64,000 nt of DNA, from contig CAWJWD010000007.1 of the NCBI GenBank assembly GCA_963846505.1, positions 62,001 to 126,000 on the forward strand, read 5' to 3'. Under the pieces are notes generated by a model that was not told the origin of the DNA, searched no databases, and worked only from the letters and a program-made list of their open reading frames with translations. Both the position numbers and the translations under genes were made by a program. Source of the DNA: JACVRW01 sp963846505 (GTDB taxonomy: Bacteria > Actinomycetota > Thermoleophilia > Solirubrobacterales > Thermoleophilaceae). Of the stretch, positions 38,720-49,036 are shown piece by piece. Every line of letters starts with the position of its first letter. Positions within the stretch are counted from its first letter, which is position 1.

Positions 38720-40629
38720 GTCGTCGGGGGCGGGGCTCCGCCGCCGCCAGCGGGTGCCGGAGCGGTCGCGTGGGCCGGCTCCTTGAAGACCGCGTGCACC
38801 GCACCGGGCACGCCGTACTCATAGGGGCCGCCGACGACCGTCGGCACCTCGTCGAAGTTGAAGATCGGCGGCGGCGAGGACACCAGCCACTCGATCGAGT
38901 GCGCGCGCCAGGGGTTCGCCGCGGCCTTGGGGCCGTGGCGCCACGAGGCGATCATGTTGTAGACGAAGACCAGGAACGAGAGCCCGAACAGGAACGCCGA
39001 GATCGAGATGAACGCGTTCAGCGTCGCGTACTGCTCGGCGTAGTCGGCGACGCGGCGGGGCATGCCGTCGATGCCGACGAGGTGCATCGGGCCGAAGGTC
39101 AGGTTGAAGAAGACGAACGAGAGCCAGAAGTGCAGCTTGCCGAGCGTCTCGTCGTACATCCGGCCGGTGATCTTCGGGAACCAGTGGTAGATGCCGGCGA
39201 AGATCGTGAACACCGAGCCGCCGAACAGCACGTAGTGGATGTGGGCGACGATGAAGTACGTGTCCGACACGTGGATGTCGAACGGGATGACCGCGAGCAT
39301 GATGCCGCTGATCCCGCCGAGCGTGAACATCGTGATGAAGCCGAGGCCGAACAGCAGCGGCGTGCGCAGGTGGATCACGCCGCGCCAGAGCGTCGCCAGC
39401 CAGCTGAAGATCTTGATGCCGGTCGGCACCGCGATCAGCATCGTGGTGATCATCATCGGCACGCGGATCCAGCTCTGCATGCCCGAGACGAACATGTGGT
39501 GGGCCCAGACCGTGAAGCCCAGGATCACGATCGCCACGAGCGAGAAGGCCATCATGCGGTAGCCGAAGACCGGCTTGCGCGCGTGCGAGGAGAAGACCTC
39601 GCTGATGATCCCGAAGCCCGGCAGCATCATGATGTAGACGGCCGGGTGCGAGTAGAACCAGAAGACGTGCTGGTACATCAGCACGTCGCCGCCCGCCTGG
39701 AAGTTGAAGAACTGCGCTCCGAGCGCACGCTCGAGCAGCACGAAGAACTGCGAGCCGGCGATGAACGGCGTCGCGATCACGACCAGCAGGGAGGTCGTGA
39801 ACTGCGCCCAGACCATCAGCGGCATGCGCCAGAAGGTCATGCCCGGCGCGCGCATCGTGATGATCGTGACCAGGAAGTTGAGCGCGGTCGCGATCGAGGA
39901 CGCGCCCGCGAACTGCACGCCGACCGTGAAGAACTGCTGGCCGAGCGGCGTCTCGGTCGAGAGCGGGGCGTAGGCCGTCCAGCCGGTGGCGAAGGCGCCG
40001 CCCTCGGCGAAGTACGACGCCAGCATCATCACGCCCGCGACCGGCAGCATCCAGAACGAGAGCGCGTTCAGGCGCGGGAACGCCATGTCCGGCGCGCCGA
40101 TCATGAGCGGCACGACGTAGTTCGCGATCCCGGCGAAGACCGGGATGATGAACAGGAAGATCATCAGCGAGGCGTGCACGCTGAAGAGCCCGTTGAAGGT
40201 GTTCGGGTCGACGAACTGCGTGCCCGGCGTCGCCAGCTCGGCGCGCATCAGCATCGCCATCAGGCCGCCGGCCACGAAGAAGAAGAAGGTCGTGCAGATG
40301 TACTGGATGCCGATGACCTTGTGGTCGGTGTTGACGCGGAAGTAGTCCTTCCAGGACGTTGCGCCGTGACCGGAGTGGTCCTCGGGGACGGTGGGCGCGC
40401 CCGAGGCCCAGCGGAACCAGTAGTCGAAGCAGCCGATGCCGACGAGGTAGCCCAGCGGCGCGGCGATCAGCCCGCCGACGGTGATGATCGCGTCCCACTG
40501 CAGCAGCGGATCCCAGCCGTAGGCCAGCCGCGCCAGCACGACGATCGCCGTGCCGAAGCCGAAGCCGAGCGCGGCACCCAGTGCCGCGCGATACCAGCCG
40601 GGTGCGATGAGCTTTTGGGTCAGCGTCAC
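38716..40629 (-). CDS. ctaD: Cytochrome c oxidase subunit I, A2-type
   Basis: 637 residues, proton-pumping heme-copper oxidase. Heme and CuB histidines are in FSVHASLMIFLF, FWFYSHPAVYIMMLPGFGII, VWAHHMFVSGM and IVAHIHYVLFGG. The helix VI motif is YSHPAVY, so the D-channel glutamate of A1 oxidases is replaced by the Tyr-Ser pair that defines A2. About 90 N-terminal residues with two extra membrane segments precede the usual start (SWKDYFRVNTDHKVIGIQYI). GTG start. Confidence 0.96.
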   Translation of the reverse strand: MTLTQKLIAPGWYRAALGAALGFGFGTAIVVLARLAYGWDPLLQWDAIITVGGLIAAPLGYLVGIGCFDYWFRWASGAPTVPEDHSGHGATSWKDYFRVNTDHKVIGIQYICTTFFFFVAGGLMAMLMRAELATPGTQFVDPNTFNGLFSVHASLMIFLFIIPVFAGIANYVVPLMIGAPDMAFPRLNALSFWMLPVAGVMMLASYFAEGGAFATGWTAYAPLSTETPLGQQFFTVGVQFAGASSIATALNFLVTIITMRAPGMTFWRMPLMVWAQFTTSLLVVIATPFIAGSQFFVLLERALGAQFFNFQAGGDVLMYQHVFWFYSHPAVYIMMLPGFGIISEVFSSHARKPVFGYRMMAFSLVAIVILGFTVWAHHMFVSGMQSWIRVPMMITTMLIAVPTGIKIFSWLATLWRGVIHLRTPLLFGLGFITMFTLGGISGIMLAVIPFDIHVSDTYFIVAHIHYVLFGGSVFTIFAGIYHWFPKITGRMYDETLGKLHFWLSFVFFNLTFGPMHLVGIDGMPRRVADYAEQYATLNAFISISAFLFGLSFLVFVYNMIASWRHGPKAAANPWRAHSIEWLVSSPPPIFNFDEVPTVVGGPYEYGVPGAVHAVFKEPAHATAPAPAGGGGAPPPTT

Positions 40630-40669
40630 GTCCTCGTCTCTCTCCTGCTCAGAAGGTACCCGACCCCGT

Positions 40670-41488
40670 TCACGAGCCCTCCTTGCGCTGCTTGTCGACC
40701 CAGGCCGTGAACTCGGCCTCGGGAACCACGCGTACCTCGGCCCGCATGGTCGAGTGGCCGAGGCCGCAGAGCTCGGCGCAGACGACGTTGTAGCGGCCGA
40801 GCCTGTCCGGGGTGACGCGGATCTTCGTGGTCAGGCCCGGCACGGCGTCGGTCTTGAGCCGGAAGGCGGGCACCCAGAAGTCGTGCAGCACGTCGTCGGT
40901 GTGGACGCGGAACTCGACGGGCTGGTCCTTGGGCAGCCACAGCTGGGTGCTGTCCTTCACCTTCTGGTCGGGGTAGGTGAAGGTCCAGGCGAACTGGCGG
41001 CCCGTGACCTGGACGACCATCTCGTCGGGCTGCTTGGCCTCGATGTCGTCGAGCACGACCCAGCCGTAGATGGCGAGCGCCGTGACCATGATGAACGGGA
41101 TCGTCACCCAGATCACCTCGAGCCGGGTGTTGCCGTGGATCGGCGGGCCGTCGCGCATGTCGCCGGGCCGGGCGCGGAACTTGTAGACGCAGTAGATGAC
41201 GATCGTCATCACGAGCACGAAGACCGGCACGGAGCAGATCAGCAGCACGTCGTAGAGCGTGTCGATCTTGCTGGCGGCCGTGGAGCCCTCGGCCGGGAAC
41301 CAGTCGATCCAGAGGGTGATCGCGATCCCGATCAGGGAGGCGACGACGCCGATCGCGATCATGCGAACGATCGGGTGGTTCTCGTCGGCGATGCGCTCGT
41401 CGAGGTGCGGGTCGCGCTCCATCGGCAGCGACTCCGGCTCCCTCGAACGGGGTTCTGGGTTGTGGCCCTCGCGGTCTCCCTCGCTCAC
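40670..41488 (-). CDS. ctaC: Cytochrome c oxidase subunit II
   Basis: 272 residues. Two membrane helices (about 42-62 and 80-102), then a periplasmic cupredoxin domain with the CuA site CAELCGLGHSTM. Hence it accepts electrons from cytochrome c, not quinol. No lipobox; the N-terminus is charged and cytosolic. Divergent from the CBS gene with a 126-bp gap that should hold both promoters; I see no confident boxes there. Confidence 0.95.
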   Translation of the reverse strand: MSEGDREGHNPEPRSREPESLPMERDPHLDERIADENHPIVRMIAIGVVASLIGIAITLWIDWFPAEGSTAASKIDTLYDVLLICSVPVFVLVMTIVIYCVYKFRARPGDMRDGPPIHGNTRLEVIWVTIPFIMVTALAIYGWVVLDDIEAKQPDEMVVQVTGRQFAWTFTYPDQKVKDSTQLWLPKDQPVEFRVHTDDVLHDFWVPAFRLKTDAVPGLTTKIRVTPDRLGRYNVVCAELCGLGHSTMRAEVRVVPEAEFTAWVDKQRKEGS

Positions 41489-41614
41489 GGCCGGCGGAGT
41501 GTATTTGGTCGGGCCACGGAACGCGAAGCGATCCCGTCTGTGGTACTTCCGCGGCCAATCGCGGTAGGCTTACTTCGAGTCAATCGTCACGAACTAAGCG
41601 AGGTTTCCTTCAAG

Positions 41615-42031
41615 ATGCACGTGCGAGACGGGATGAGCGGCGTCGTGCTCACGATCGGACCGGGCCACAGCCTGCGCGAGGCGGCCCAGGCGATGGCCGA
41701 GCGCCGCGTCGGCGCGGCGATCGTGCTCGATCCCGAGCAGCCGGGACCGGGCATCCTGACCGAGCGCGACGTGCTCTGCTCGATCGCCGCGGGGGAGGAC
41801 CCGGACACCGAGCGGGTCGCCGAGCACCTCAGCTCGGGGCTGACGTTCGCCGAGCCGGAATGGTCGCTGGAGCGCGCCGCCGACGCGATGGTGCGCGGCC
41901 GCTTCCGTCACCTCGTGGTCGTCGACGGCGGCGAGCTGGTGGGCATCCTCTCGATGCGCGACATCGTGCGCTGCTGGGTCGAGGACGGCGCCACCAGCGA
42001 GCTGCCCTCGGACGTCGAGCACGTGCGCTAG
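41615..42031 (+). CDS. Two-CBS-domain protein next to the oxidase operon
   Basis: 138 residues with a CBS pair: VVLTIGPGHSLREAAQAMAE … GPGILTERDVLCSIAAGED and LTFAEPEWSLERAADAMVRG … LVGILSMRDIVRCWVED. Probably an adenine-nucleotide sensor. ATG at 41615. It points away from ctaC and converges on the ctaF group. Confidence 0.9.
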   Translation: MHVRDGMSGVVLTIGPGHSLREAAQAMAERRVGAAIVLDPEQPGPGILTERDVLCSIAAGEDPDTERVAEHLSSGLTFAEPEWSLERAADAMVRGRFRHLVVVDGGELVGILSMRDIVRCWVEDGATSELPSDVEHVR

Positions 42032-42065
42032 CGGCAAGCCGCCCGCGTCCGCGCGGCGCCAGCGT

Positions 42066-42269
42066 TCAGTCCGCTTCGCGCTCGGCTTCCGCGCGTTCTT
42101 CGAGCTTCTCGCGCAGGTACGCGGCCTTGTCCGCGCGCCGGGCGTGCTGCTCGGCCTCGTCCTCGCTCGTGGCCGTCTCGGTCTCCTCGCGCTCCTCGAG
42201 CTCGCGCTCGGCTTGGCGCAGGCGCAACTCGGCGGTGACGGGGTCCTCTTCCTCGCCGGAAGAGGCCAT
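42066..42269 (-). CDS. Small highly charged coiled-coil protein
   Basis: 67 residues, nearly all Glu/Arg/Ala/Lys: EEEDPVTAELRLRQAERELE, EREETETATSEDEAEQHARR, AAYLREKLEERAEAEREA. Strong helix and coiled-coil propensity, no membrane segment. It lies 4 bp after the subunit IV gene and so is probably made with the oxidase. Family not recognised. Confidence 0.7.
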   Translation of the reverse strand: MASSGEEEDPVTAELRLRQAERELEEREETETATSEDEAEQHARRADKAAYLREKLEERAEAEREAD

Positions 42270-42273
42270 CGAC

Positions 42274-42513
42274 CTAGTGCTCTAGCGGGAGCTCGGAGAT
42301 GTCGCGCCGGGTGTCCTGGATCCAGCGCGCGATCGCGTAGATGTCGATCAGCGCGCCGAGCGCGACGAGGAACCACGAGATCACGACGCCGACGACGAGA
42401 ATCGTGGTCCCGAAGGCGACGATCACCGGCAGGTACGACGGGCCGGGAAGGTGGACCGCCTCGCCCGCCTCGGGCGCGTGCTCGCCGCTGGTGTGGTGGA
42501 TCTCGCCGGCCAT
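42274..42513 (-). CDS. ctaF: Cytochrome c oxidase subunit IV-like (CtaF-type)
   Basis: 79 residues. A His/Glu-rich cytosolic start, PGPSYLPVIVAFGTTILVVG leading into two membrane helices, and a polar end (ARWIQDTRRDISELPLEH). The pattern matches actinobacterial oxidase subunit IV. ATG overlaps the stop of the 34-residue protein upstream by one base. Confidence 0.82.
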   Translation of the reverse strand: MAGEIHHTSGEHAPEAGEAVHLPGPSYLPVIVAFGTTILVVGVVISWFLVALGALIDIYAIARWIQDTRRDISELPLEH

Positions 42514-42617
42514 CAGTAGACGAATCCGACGACCCAGGAGAGGGCGAAGACGACGACGATGATCGCTCCGGCGACCAGGCCGGTGCGGAGGTTCTTGTTT
42601 GCGAGCCTGCGATCCAC
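42513..42617 (-). CDS. 34-residue membrane protein, first gene of the ctaF group
   Basis: From GTG 42617: DRRLANKNLRTGLVAGAIIV, then VVFALSWVVGFVY and stop. A basic head (KNLRTG) and one membrane helix; similar tiny proteins starting with a KNLRTG-type segment accompany oxidase genes in other bacteria as assembly factors or small subunits. Its stop shares a base with the ctaF start (TGATG). Confidence 0.7.
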   Translation of the reverse strand: MDRRLANKNLRTGLVAGAIIVVVFALSWVVGFVY

Positions 42618-42699
42618 GGCCTGAATACCTATCAGATGGGGCTCACGTCGAGCCCCGACGACGCCGCGCGACGGCACCGTTTGCGCTGGGCGTCGGTCG

Positions 42700-43299
42700 T
42701 TAGCTCGCCCGTACGGGGCGCTCGACCGCGGGCAGCCCGTCGAGGCTGGTCGCGTTGTGCTTGCGCTGGTAGTCGACGTACGCGTCCGGCCCGTGCACGC
42801 GCACGCGCTTGCGCGACGACTTCTCCTGGTGCTCGCGCTGGCCCTCGTAGGTCATCAGCGGCACGCCGTAGCCGCACGAGTCGGCGATGCGGTCGACGTG
42901 CACGAGGATGATCGAGCGACGCGACTCGGGCACCGGCGGCTGGGCGAACTCGCAGCGCTCCAGCAGCTCGTCGAAGCGCTCGTCGCCGGCGGGGACGATC
43001 TCGCCGCGCCCGTGCAGGCGCAGGATGCGCGGGGGACCCTCGAAGGCGCACAGCATCACCACGATGCGGCCGTTCTCGCGCAGGTGGGCGATCGTCTCGG
43101 CGCCGCTGCCGACGACGTCGAGGTAGGCGATGGTGCGGTCGTCGAGCACGCACAGCGACCCGATCGGCCCCTTCGGCGAGACGTTGACGTGACCGTCGCT
43201 CGCGAGCGGGGCGGTGCCCACGAAGAACAGCGCCTGGCGTGCGATCCAGGCGCGCTGGTGCTCGTCGATGCGTTCGAAGACCTTGCCGATGGCTTCCAG
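42700..43299 (-). CDS. PNPOx-like flavin/heme-binding family protein, start uncertain
   Basis: About 195-200 residues; split-barrel pyridoxamine-phosphate-oxidase-like fold: KVFERIDEHQRAWIARQALF, HVNVSPKGPIGSLCVLDDRT, IAYLDVVGSGAETIAHLREN, GRIVVMLCAFEGPPRILRLH, DRIADSCGYGVPLM. No ATG, GTG or TTG is in frame at the expected start. CTG at 43299 follows GGAGG with 10-nt spacing; an ATC lies further in. So CTG initiation or a base error. It lies 25 bp after the amidohydrolase. Substrate and cofactor unknown (FMN or F420 possible). Confidence 0.8.
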   Translation of the reverse strand: MEAIGKVFERIDEHQRAWIARQALFFVGTAPLASDGHVNVSPKGPIGSLCVLDDRTIAYLDVVGSGAETIAHLRENGRIVVMLCAFEGPPRILRLHGRGEIVPAGDERFDELLERCEFAQPPVPESRRSIILVHVDRIADSCGYGVPLMTYEGQREHQEKSSRKRVRVHGPDAYVDYQRKHNATSLDGLPAVERPVRAS

Positions 43300-43324
43300 T
43301 CTGGCACGGCCTCCGAGGAGGCCG

Positions 43325-44842
43325 CTAGGCGTCGTCCCACGGCGGCTCGCCGTGGACCCAGCGGCCACCGAGCATCGTCGCGACCACCTCGATCTCCGCG
43401 AGCTCCCGCTCGGAGCAGGCGAGCGGGTCTCGGTCGAGCACCACGAGGTCTGCGAGCTTGCCGGGCGCGAGCGTGCCACGGCGATCGTCGTCGCGCGCGA
43501 GGCGCGTGGGTGCGACGGTGGAGGCGAGCAGCGTCTCGGCGACGCTCAGCCGCTGCTCGGGCCGCCAGGGTGGGCGCTCGTCGAGCGTGCGCAGCGCGCC
43601 CGCGCGGATGCCCTGCAGCGGGTCGAGCTCCTCGATCGGCGCGTCGGAGCCGTTGGCGAGCAACGTGCCGGCGTCGAGCAGCAAGCGGTAGGCGTAGGCG
43701 CCCTCGTGACCCTCCCAGACGCGGTCGGCCAGCTCGCGGTCGGACGGGGCGTGGCTGAACTGGACCGACGCGGCGACGCCGAGGCCGGCGAAGCGCGCGA
43801 CGTCGTCGGCGTGCAGCAGCTGCGCATGCTCGATGCGCGGCAGCAGGCCGCGCGGCTCCCACTCCTCGCGCGTGGCCTCGAAGGCGTCGAGCGCGGCGCG
43901 GTTGGCCGCGTCGCCGATCGCATGGACCGCGACCGGGAAGCCGGCGCGGGCGGCGTCGCGCACGATCGTCTCCAGCTGTTCGCGCTCGGTGATCCAGACG
44001 CCCGAGCCGTCCAGCAGCCGGGCGGTGGCCGAGCCGAGCGTGCCGTCCATGAACGCCTTCAGGTAGCCGATCCGCAGCAGCTCGTCGCCGAAGCCCGAGC
44101 GGATGCCGAGCGCGGCCAGATGGTCGAGCTGGTCGGCCGGGAACGACTGCCAGACGCGCACGGTCAGGCGCCCACGCTCGCGCAGCCGTTGGAAGACCTC
44201 GAACGAGCCGAGCCAGCCGTCCTTGTCGTGGATCGCCGTCACGCCGCGCGCGTTGGCGACGCGCATGCCCTCGTCGGAGGCTTCGGTGAGCTCGTCGAGC
44301 GTCGGTCGCGCGTAGCGGTCGCGAAACAGCCAGGCGGCGGTCTCGCGCACGATGCCGGTCGGCTCGCCACGCTCGTCGCGCTCGACGACCCCGCCCGGAA
44401 CGTCGAGCTGCTCGGCGTGCGCGAGCGCGGCGCTGTTGAGCCAGAGCGAGTGGTAGTCGCGCGACATCAGCGCGGTCGGCCGGTCGCCGGCGACCCGGTC
44501 GAGCGCCCAGCGCGTCGGCGGCTCGCTCCAGCCGCCGTCACGCCAGCCGAGGCCGCGCAGCCAGCCGTCCCCGTCGGGAGCGGCTGCCACCCGCTCGAGC
44601 GCCTCGTCGAGCGAGCCGACGCCCTCCAGGCGCACCTGCCGGCGCCCGAGCGCCCAGGTCGGGAAGTGCACGTGAGCGTCGGAGAAGCCGGGCAGCACGC
44701 AGCGTCCGCCGAGGTCGAGCACTTGGGCGCCCGCGGGGGCGCCCGCGGCGATCTCGGCGGCGCGGATCGTCAGCGTCCGCGCCGTGGCCTCCGGCGCGGG
44801 GTCCATCGGCCGGATCGTGCCGCCACGCAGGACCAGGTCCAC
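43325..44842 (-). CDS. Amidohydrolase (YtcJ/LAF3-like)
   Basis: 505 residues, metal-dependent hydrolase superfamily. GFSDAHVHFPTWALGRR carries the first HxH; AVHAIGDAANRAALDAFEAT, RIEHAQLLHADDVARFAGLG and LANGSDAPIEELDPLQGIRA complete the metal and base residues. The early segment lacks the usual DGRI motif (RAAEIAAGAPAG instead). The YtcJ clade hydrolyses N-substituted or urethane-like amides, but the natural substrate is unknown. GTG start. Confidence 0.9.
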   Translation of the reverse strand: MDLVLRGGTIRPMDPAPEATARTLTIRAAEIAAGAPAGAQVLDLGGRCVLPGFSDAHVHFPTWALGRRQVRLEGVGSLDEALERVAAAPDGDGWLRGLGWRDGGWSEPPTRWALDRVAGDRPTALMSRDYHSLWLNSAALAHAEQLDVPGGVVERDERGEPTGIVRETAAWLFRDRYARPTLDELTEASDEGMRVANARGVTAIHDKDGWLGSFEVFQRLRERGRLTVRVWQSFPADQLDHLAALGIRSGFGDELLRIGYLKAFMDGTLGSATARLLDGSGVWITEREQLETIVRDAARAGFPVAVHAIGDAANRAALDAFEATREEWEPRGLLPRIEHAQLLHADDVARFAGLGVAASVQFSHAPSDRELADRVWEGHEGAYAYRLLLDAGTLLANGSDAPIEELDPLQGIRAGALRTLDERPPWRPEQRLSVAETLLASTVAPTRLARDDDRRGTLAPGKLADLVVLDRDPLACSERELAEIEVVATMLGGRWVHGEPPWDDA

Positions 44843-44879
44843 ACGCGCACCGTACCCAGCGCGGTCGCATCCGGATCGT

Positions 44880-44903
44880 CGCGGCGGCGGGCAGGCCGCC
44901 GCG
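44880..44903 (-). terminator. Hairpin between the ROK gene and the amidohydrolase gene
   Basis: CGCGGCGGC-6 nt-GCCGCCGCG, a perfect 9-bp stem in the 72-bp gap after the minus-strand ROK gene. There is no T-tract, so termination is not certain. Confidence 0.35.
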
Positions 44904-44914
44904 GGCGCCGGTGC

Positions 44915-45877
44915 TCAGGCCGAGCTGGCCGGAGCGTCGCGCAGCAGCAGCGCGGCGCCGATCGCCCCGCCGAGGTCGCCGAGCTCGGCCAGCAGCACCG
45001 GCAGGTCGTCGACGAACAGGTGCGGCTCCATCGCCTTGGCGATCCGCTCGAGGTAGGGCTCGCCGAGCTTGATGCCGAGGCCGCCGCCGATCACGATCGC
45101 CTCGACGTCGAGCACGTTGACCGCCGATGCGACGCCGGCACCGAGCGCCTCGACCGCCTCGTCGATCAGCTTCTTGGCCAGATGGTCCCCGTGCTCGAGC
45201 GCGCGCGACCAGATGCCGCTCGTCAGCCGGTCGCGGCCGCGCTTGTCCATGATCTCGAAGAGGTCGGTCTCGTGGCCCTCGTCGGCGTGCTTGCGCGCCC
45301 GCAGCTCGAGCGCCTTGCGTCCCGCGTAGGCCTCCATGCAGCCGCGCCGACCGCAGGGGCAGTGCGCGCCCCCGATCTTGACCACCACGTGGCCGATCTC
45401 GCCCGCCGCGCCGCGACCGACGTACGGCTTGCCCTCCAGGATCAGCCCGCCGCCGACGCCGGTGCCCCAGAACACGCCCAGCAGCGACTGGTACGGGCGT
45501 CCCGCGCCCAGCGCGAACTCGGCGTTCGTCGCCACCTGGACGTCGTTCTCGATCTTGACCGTGGTCCCCAGCCGCTGCTCGAGCTCGTCGGCGAGCGCGA
45601 ACGAGCCAGCCCATCCGGGCAGGTTGCCCGCGCCGGCGACGTTGCGGCCGCTGCCGTCGACGACGCCGGGCGAGCCGATCCCGACGCCGTCGAGCGAACC
45701 GACCTCGACGCCGGCGTCGGCGGCGGCCTCGCGCATGGCCTCGGCCATCGCGTCGGCGACGTCCGCCGGTCCGCCGCTGGTGGGCGTCGGCAGGCGCGCC
45801 TGTCCGAGCACCTCGCGGTCGCCCTCGACCACCGCCGTCTGGATCTTCGTCCCGCCGAGGTCGATGCCGCCGCGCAC
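44915..45877 (-). CDS. ROK-family glucokinase-like protein A
   Basis: 320 residues. RGGIDLGGTKIQTAVVEGDR (phosphate 1), GVGIGSPGVVDGSGRNV, IENDVQVATNAEFALGAGR (catalytic Asp), GTGVGGGLILEGK (phosphate 2) and the ROK zinc motif HCPCGRRGCMEAYAG. All ligands are present, so it is probably an active sugar kinase. No helix-turn-helix, so not a repressor. GTG start at 45877; divergent from ROK protein B with a 118-bp gap. Confidence 0.9.
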   Translation of the reverse strand: MRGGIDLGGTKIQTAVVEGDREVLGQARLPTPTSGGPADVADAMAEAMREAAADAGVEVGSLDGVGIGSPGVVDGSGRNVAGAGNLPGWAGSFALADELEQRLGTTVKIENDVQVATNAEFALGAGRPYQSLLGVFWGTGVGGGLILEGKPYVGRGAAGEIGHVVVKIGGAHCPCGRRGCMEAYAGRKALELRARKHADEGHETDLFEIMDKRGRDRLTSGIWSRALEHGDHLAKKLIDEAVEALGAGVASAVNVLDVEAIVIGGGLGIKLGEPYLERIAKAMEPHLFVDDLPVLLAELGDLGGAIGAALLLRDAPASSA

Positions 45878-45995
45878 GCCGCGATTGTGTCGCAGCCGCC
45901 GGTCGGGTGCGGCACGGCGGCCGGCTGGCATTCCGCCGCTCCGATCAGCGAGACTCCGGCCTCGTGCCGCGCCGTCTCGAAAGCATCGCGCTCCG

Positions 45996-46987
45996 GTGAC
46001 CCCGCCGCTGGTCCTCGGCGTCGACGTCGGCGGTACCAAGATCGCCGCCGGTGCCGTCGACGGACCGCGCGCTCGCGAGGTGGTCGAGAGCCCGACCGTG
46101 GTGTCGAGCACGAGGGAGCTGCTGGACGGCCTCGAGGCGACGGTGCGCGAGGTGATCGAGCGCGCCGGCGCGCCGGCGGCGGTGGGGGTGGGGGTGCCCT
46201 CGCAGATCGAGTACGCGACCGGCACCGTCGAGACGAGCGTGAACATCCCGTTGACGGGCGTACCGCTGCGCGAGGAGCTGGGTAGGCGCTTCGGAGTGCC
46301 CGTGTTCGTGGACAACGACGCCAACTGCGCCGCGCTCGCCGAGGCGCAGCTGGTGCCCGACCCGCCGGCCCGGCACCTCGTGATGCTGACGCTCGGCACC
46401 GGCGTCGGCGGCGGCGCGATCGTCGACGGCTCGATCTTCCGCGGCGCCGACGGCCTCGGCGCCGAGCTCGGCCACTTCTCGCTCGCCCCCGACGGGCCGC
46501 CCTGCCCGGGGAACTGCCCCAACCGCGGCTGCGTCGAGGCCTACTGCAGCGGGCAGGCGCTCGAGCGCGACGCGACCGAGCTGGCGAGCGACAAGCCCGA
46601 CAGCGTGCTCGGGCGCGCGCTGGCCGAGGAGGGGCGCGTCACGGGCCGCGTCGTCGAGGCTGCCGCGCGTGCGGGCGACAGCGACGCGCTGCTGCTGTTC
46701 GACCGCTTCGCGCGCATGTTGGGCACCGCGATCGCCGGGTACGTGAACGTGTTCCAACCGCACGAGCTGGTGATCGGCGGAGGCCTGTCGCGCGTCCACC
46801 GATTGTTCCTCGATCGAGCCGTCCAGGAGGCCGCCTCGCGGGCGCTGCCGGCGCTCTGGAAGAGGGCCGGCGTGTCGATCGCGCGAGGTGGCGCGGATGC
46901 GGGCGTAATCGGGGCGGGGGTGCTGGCCGCGCAGGAAATCGCAGGTCGCTTTACTGAGGGCGTGACGACATCGAGACAGGGAGAGGC

Positions 46988-46991
<4 letters not shown>
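45996..46991 (+). CDS. ROK-family glucokinase B, first gene of the pentose-phosphate operon
   Basis: 331 residues. LGVDVGGTKIAAGAVDGPRA, VGVPSQIEYATGTVETSVNI, VFVDNDANCAALAEAQLV with the catalytic Asp, TLGTGVGGGAIVDG and the zinc motif CPGNCPNRGCVEAYCSG. Makes glucose 6-phosphate, the entry substrate of the genes that follow. GTG at 45996; stop overlaps tkt by 4 bp. Confidence 0.9.

Positions 46992-49032
<2,041 letters not shown>

Positions 49033-49036
<4 letters not shown>

Noticed and set aside
38716..41488. The first oxidase as a quinol oxidase
   Set aside because: Subunit II keeps the CuA ligands CAELCGLGHSTM, so cytochrome c is the donor.
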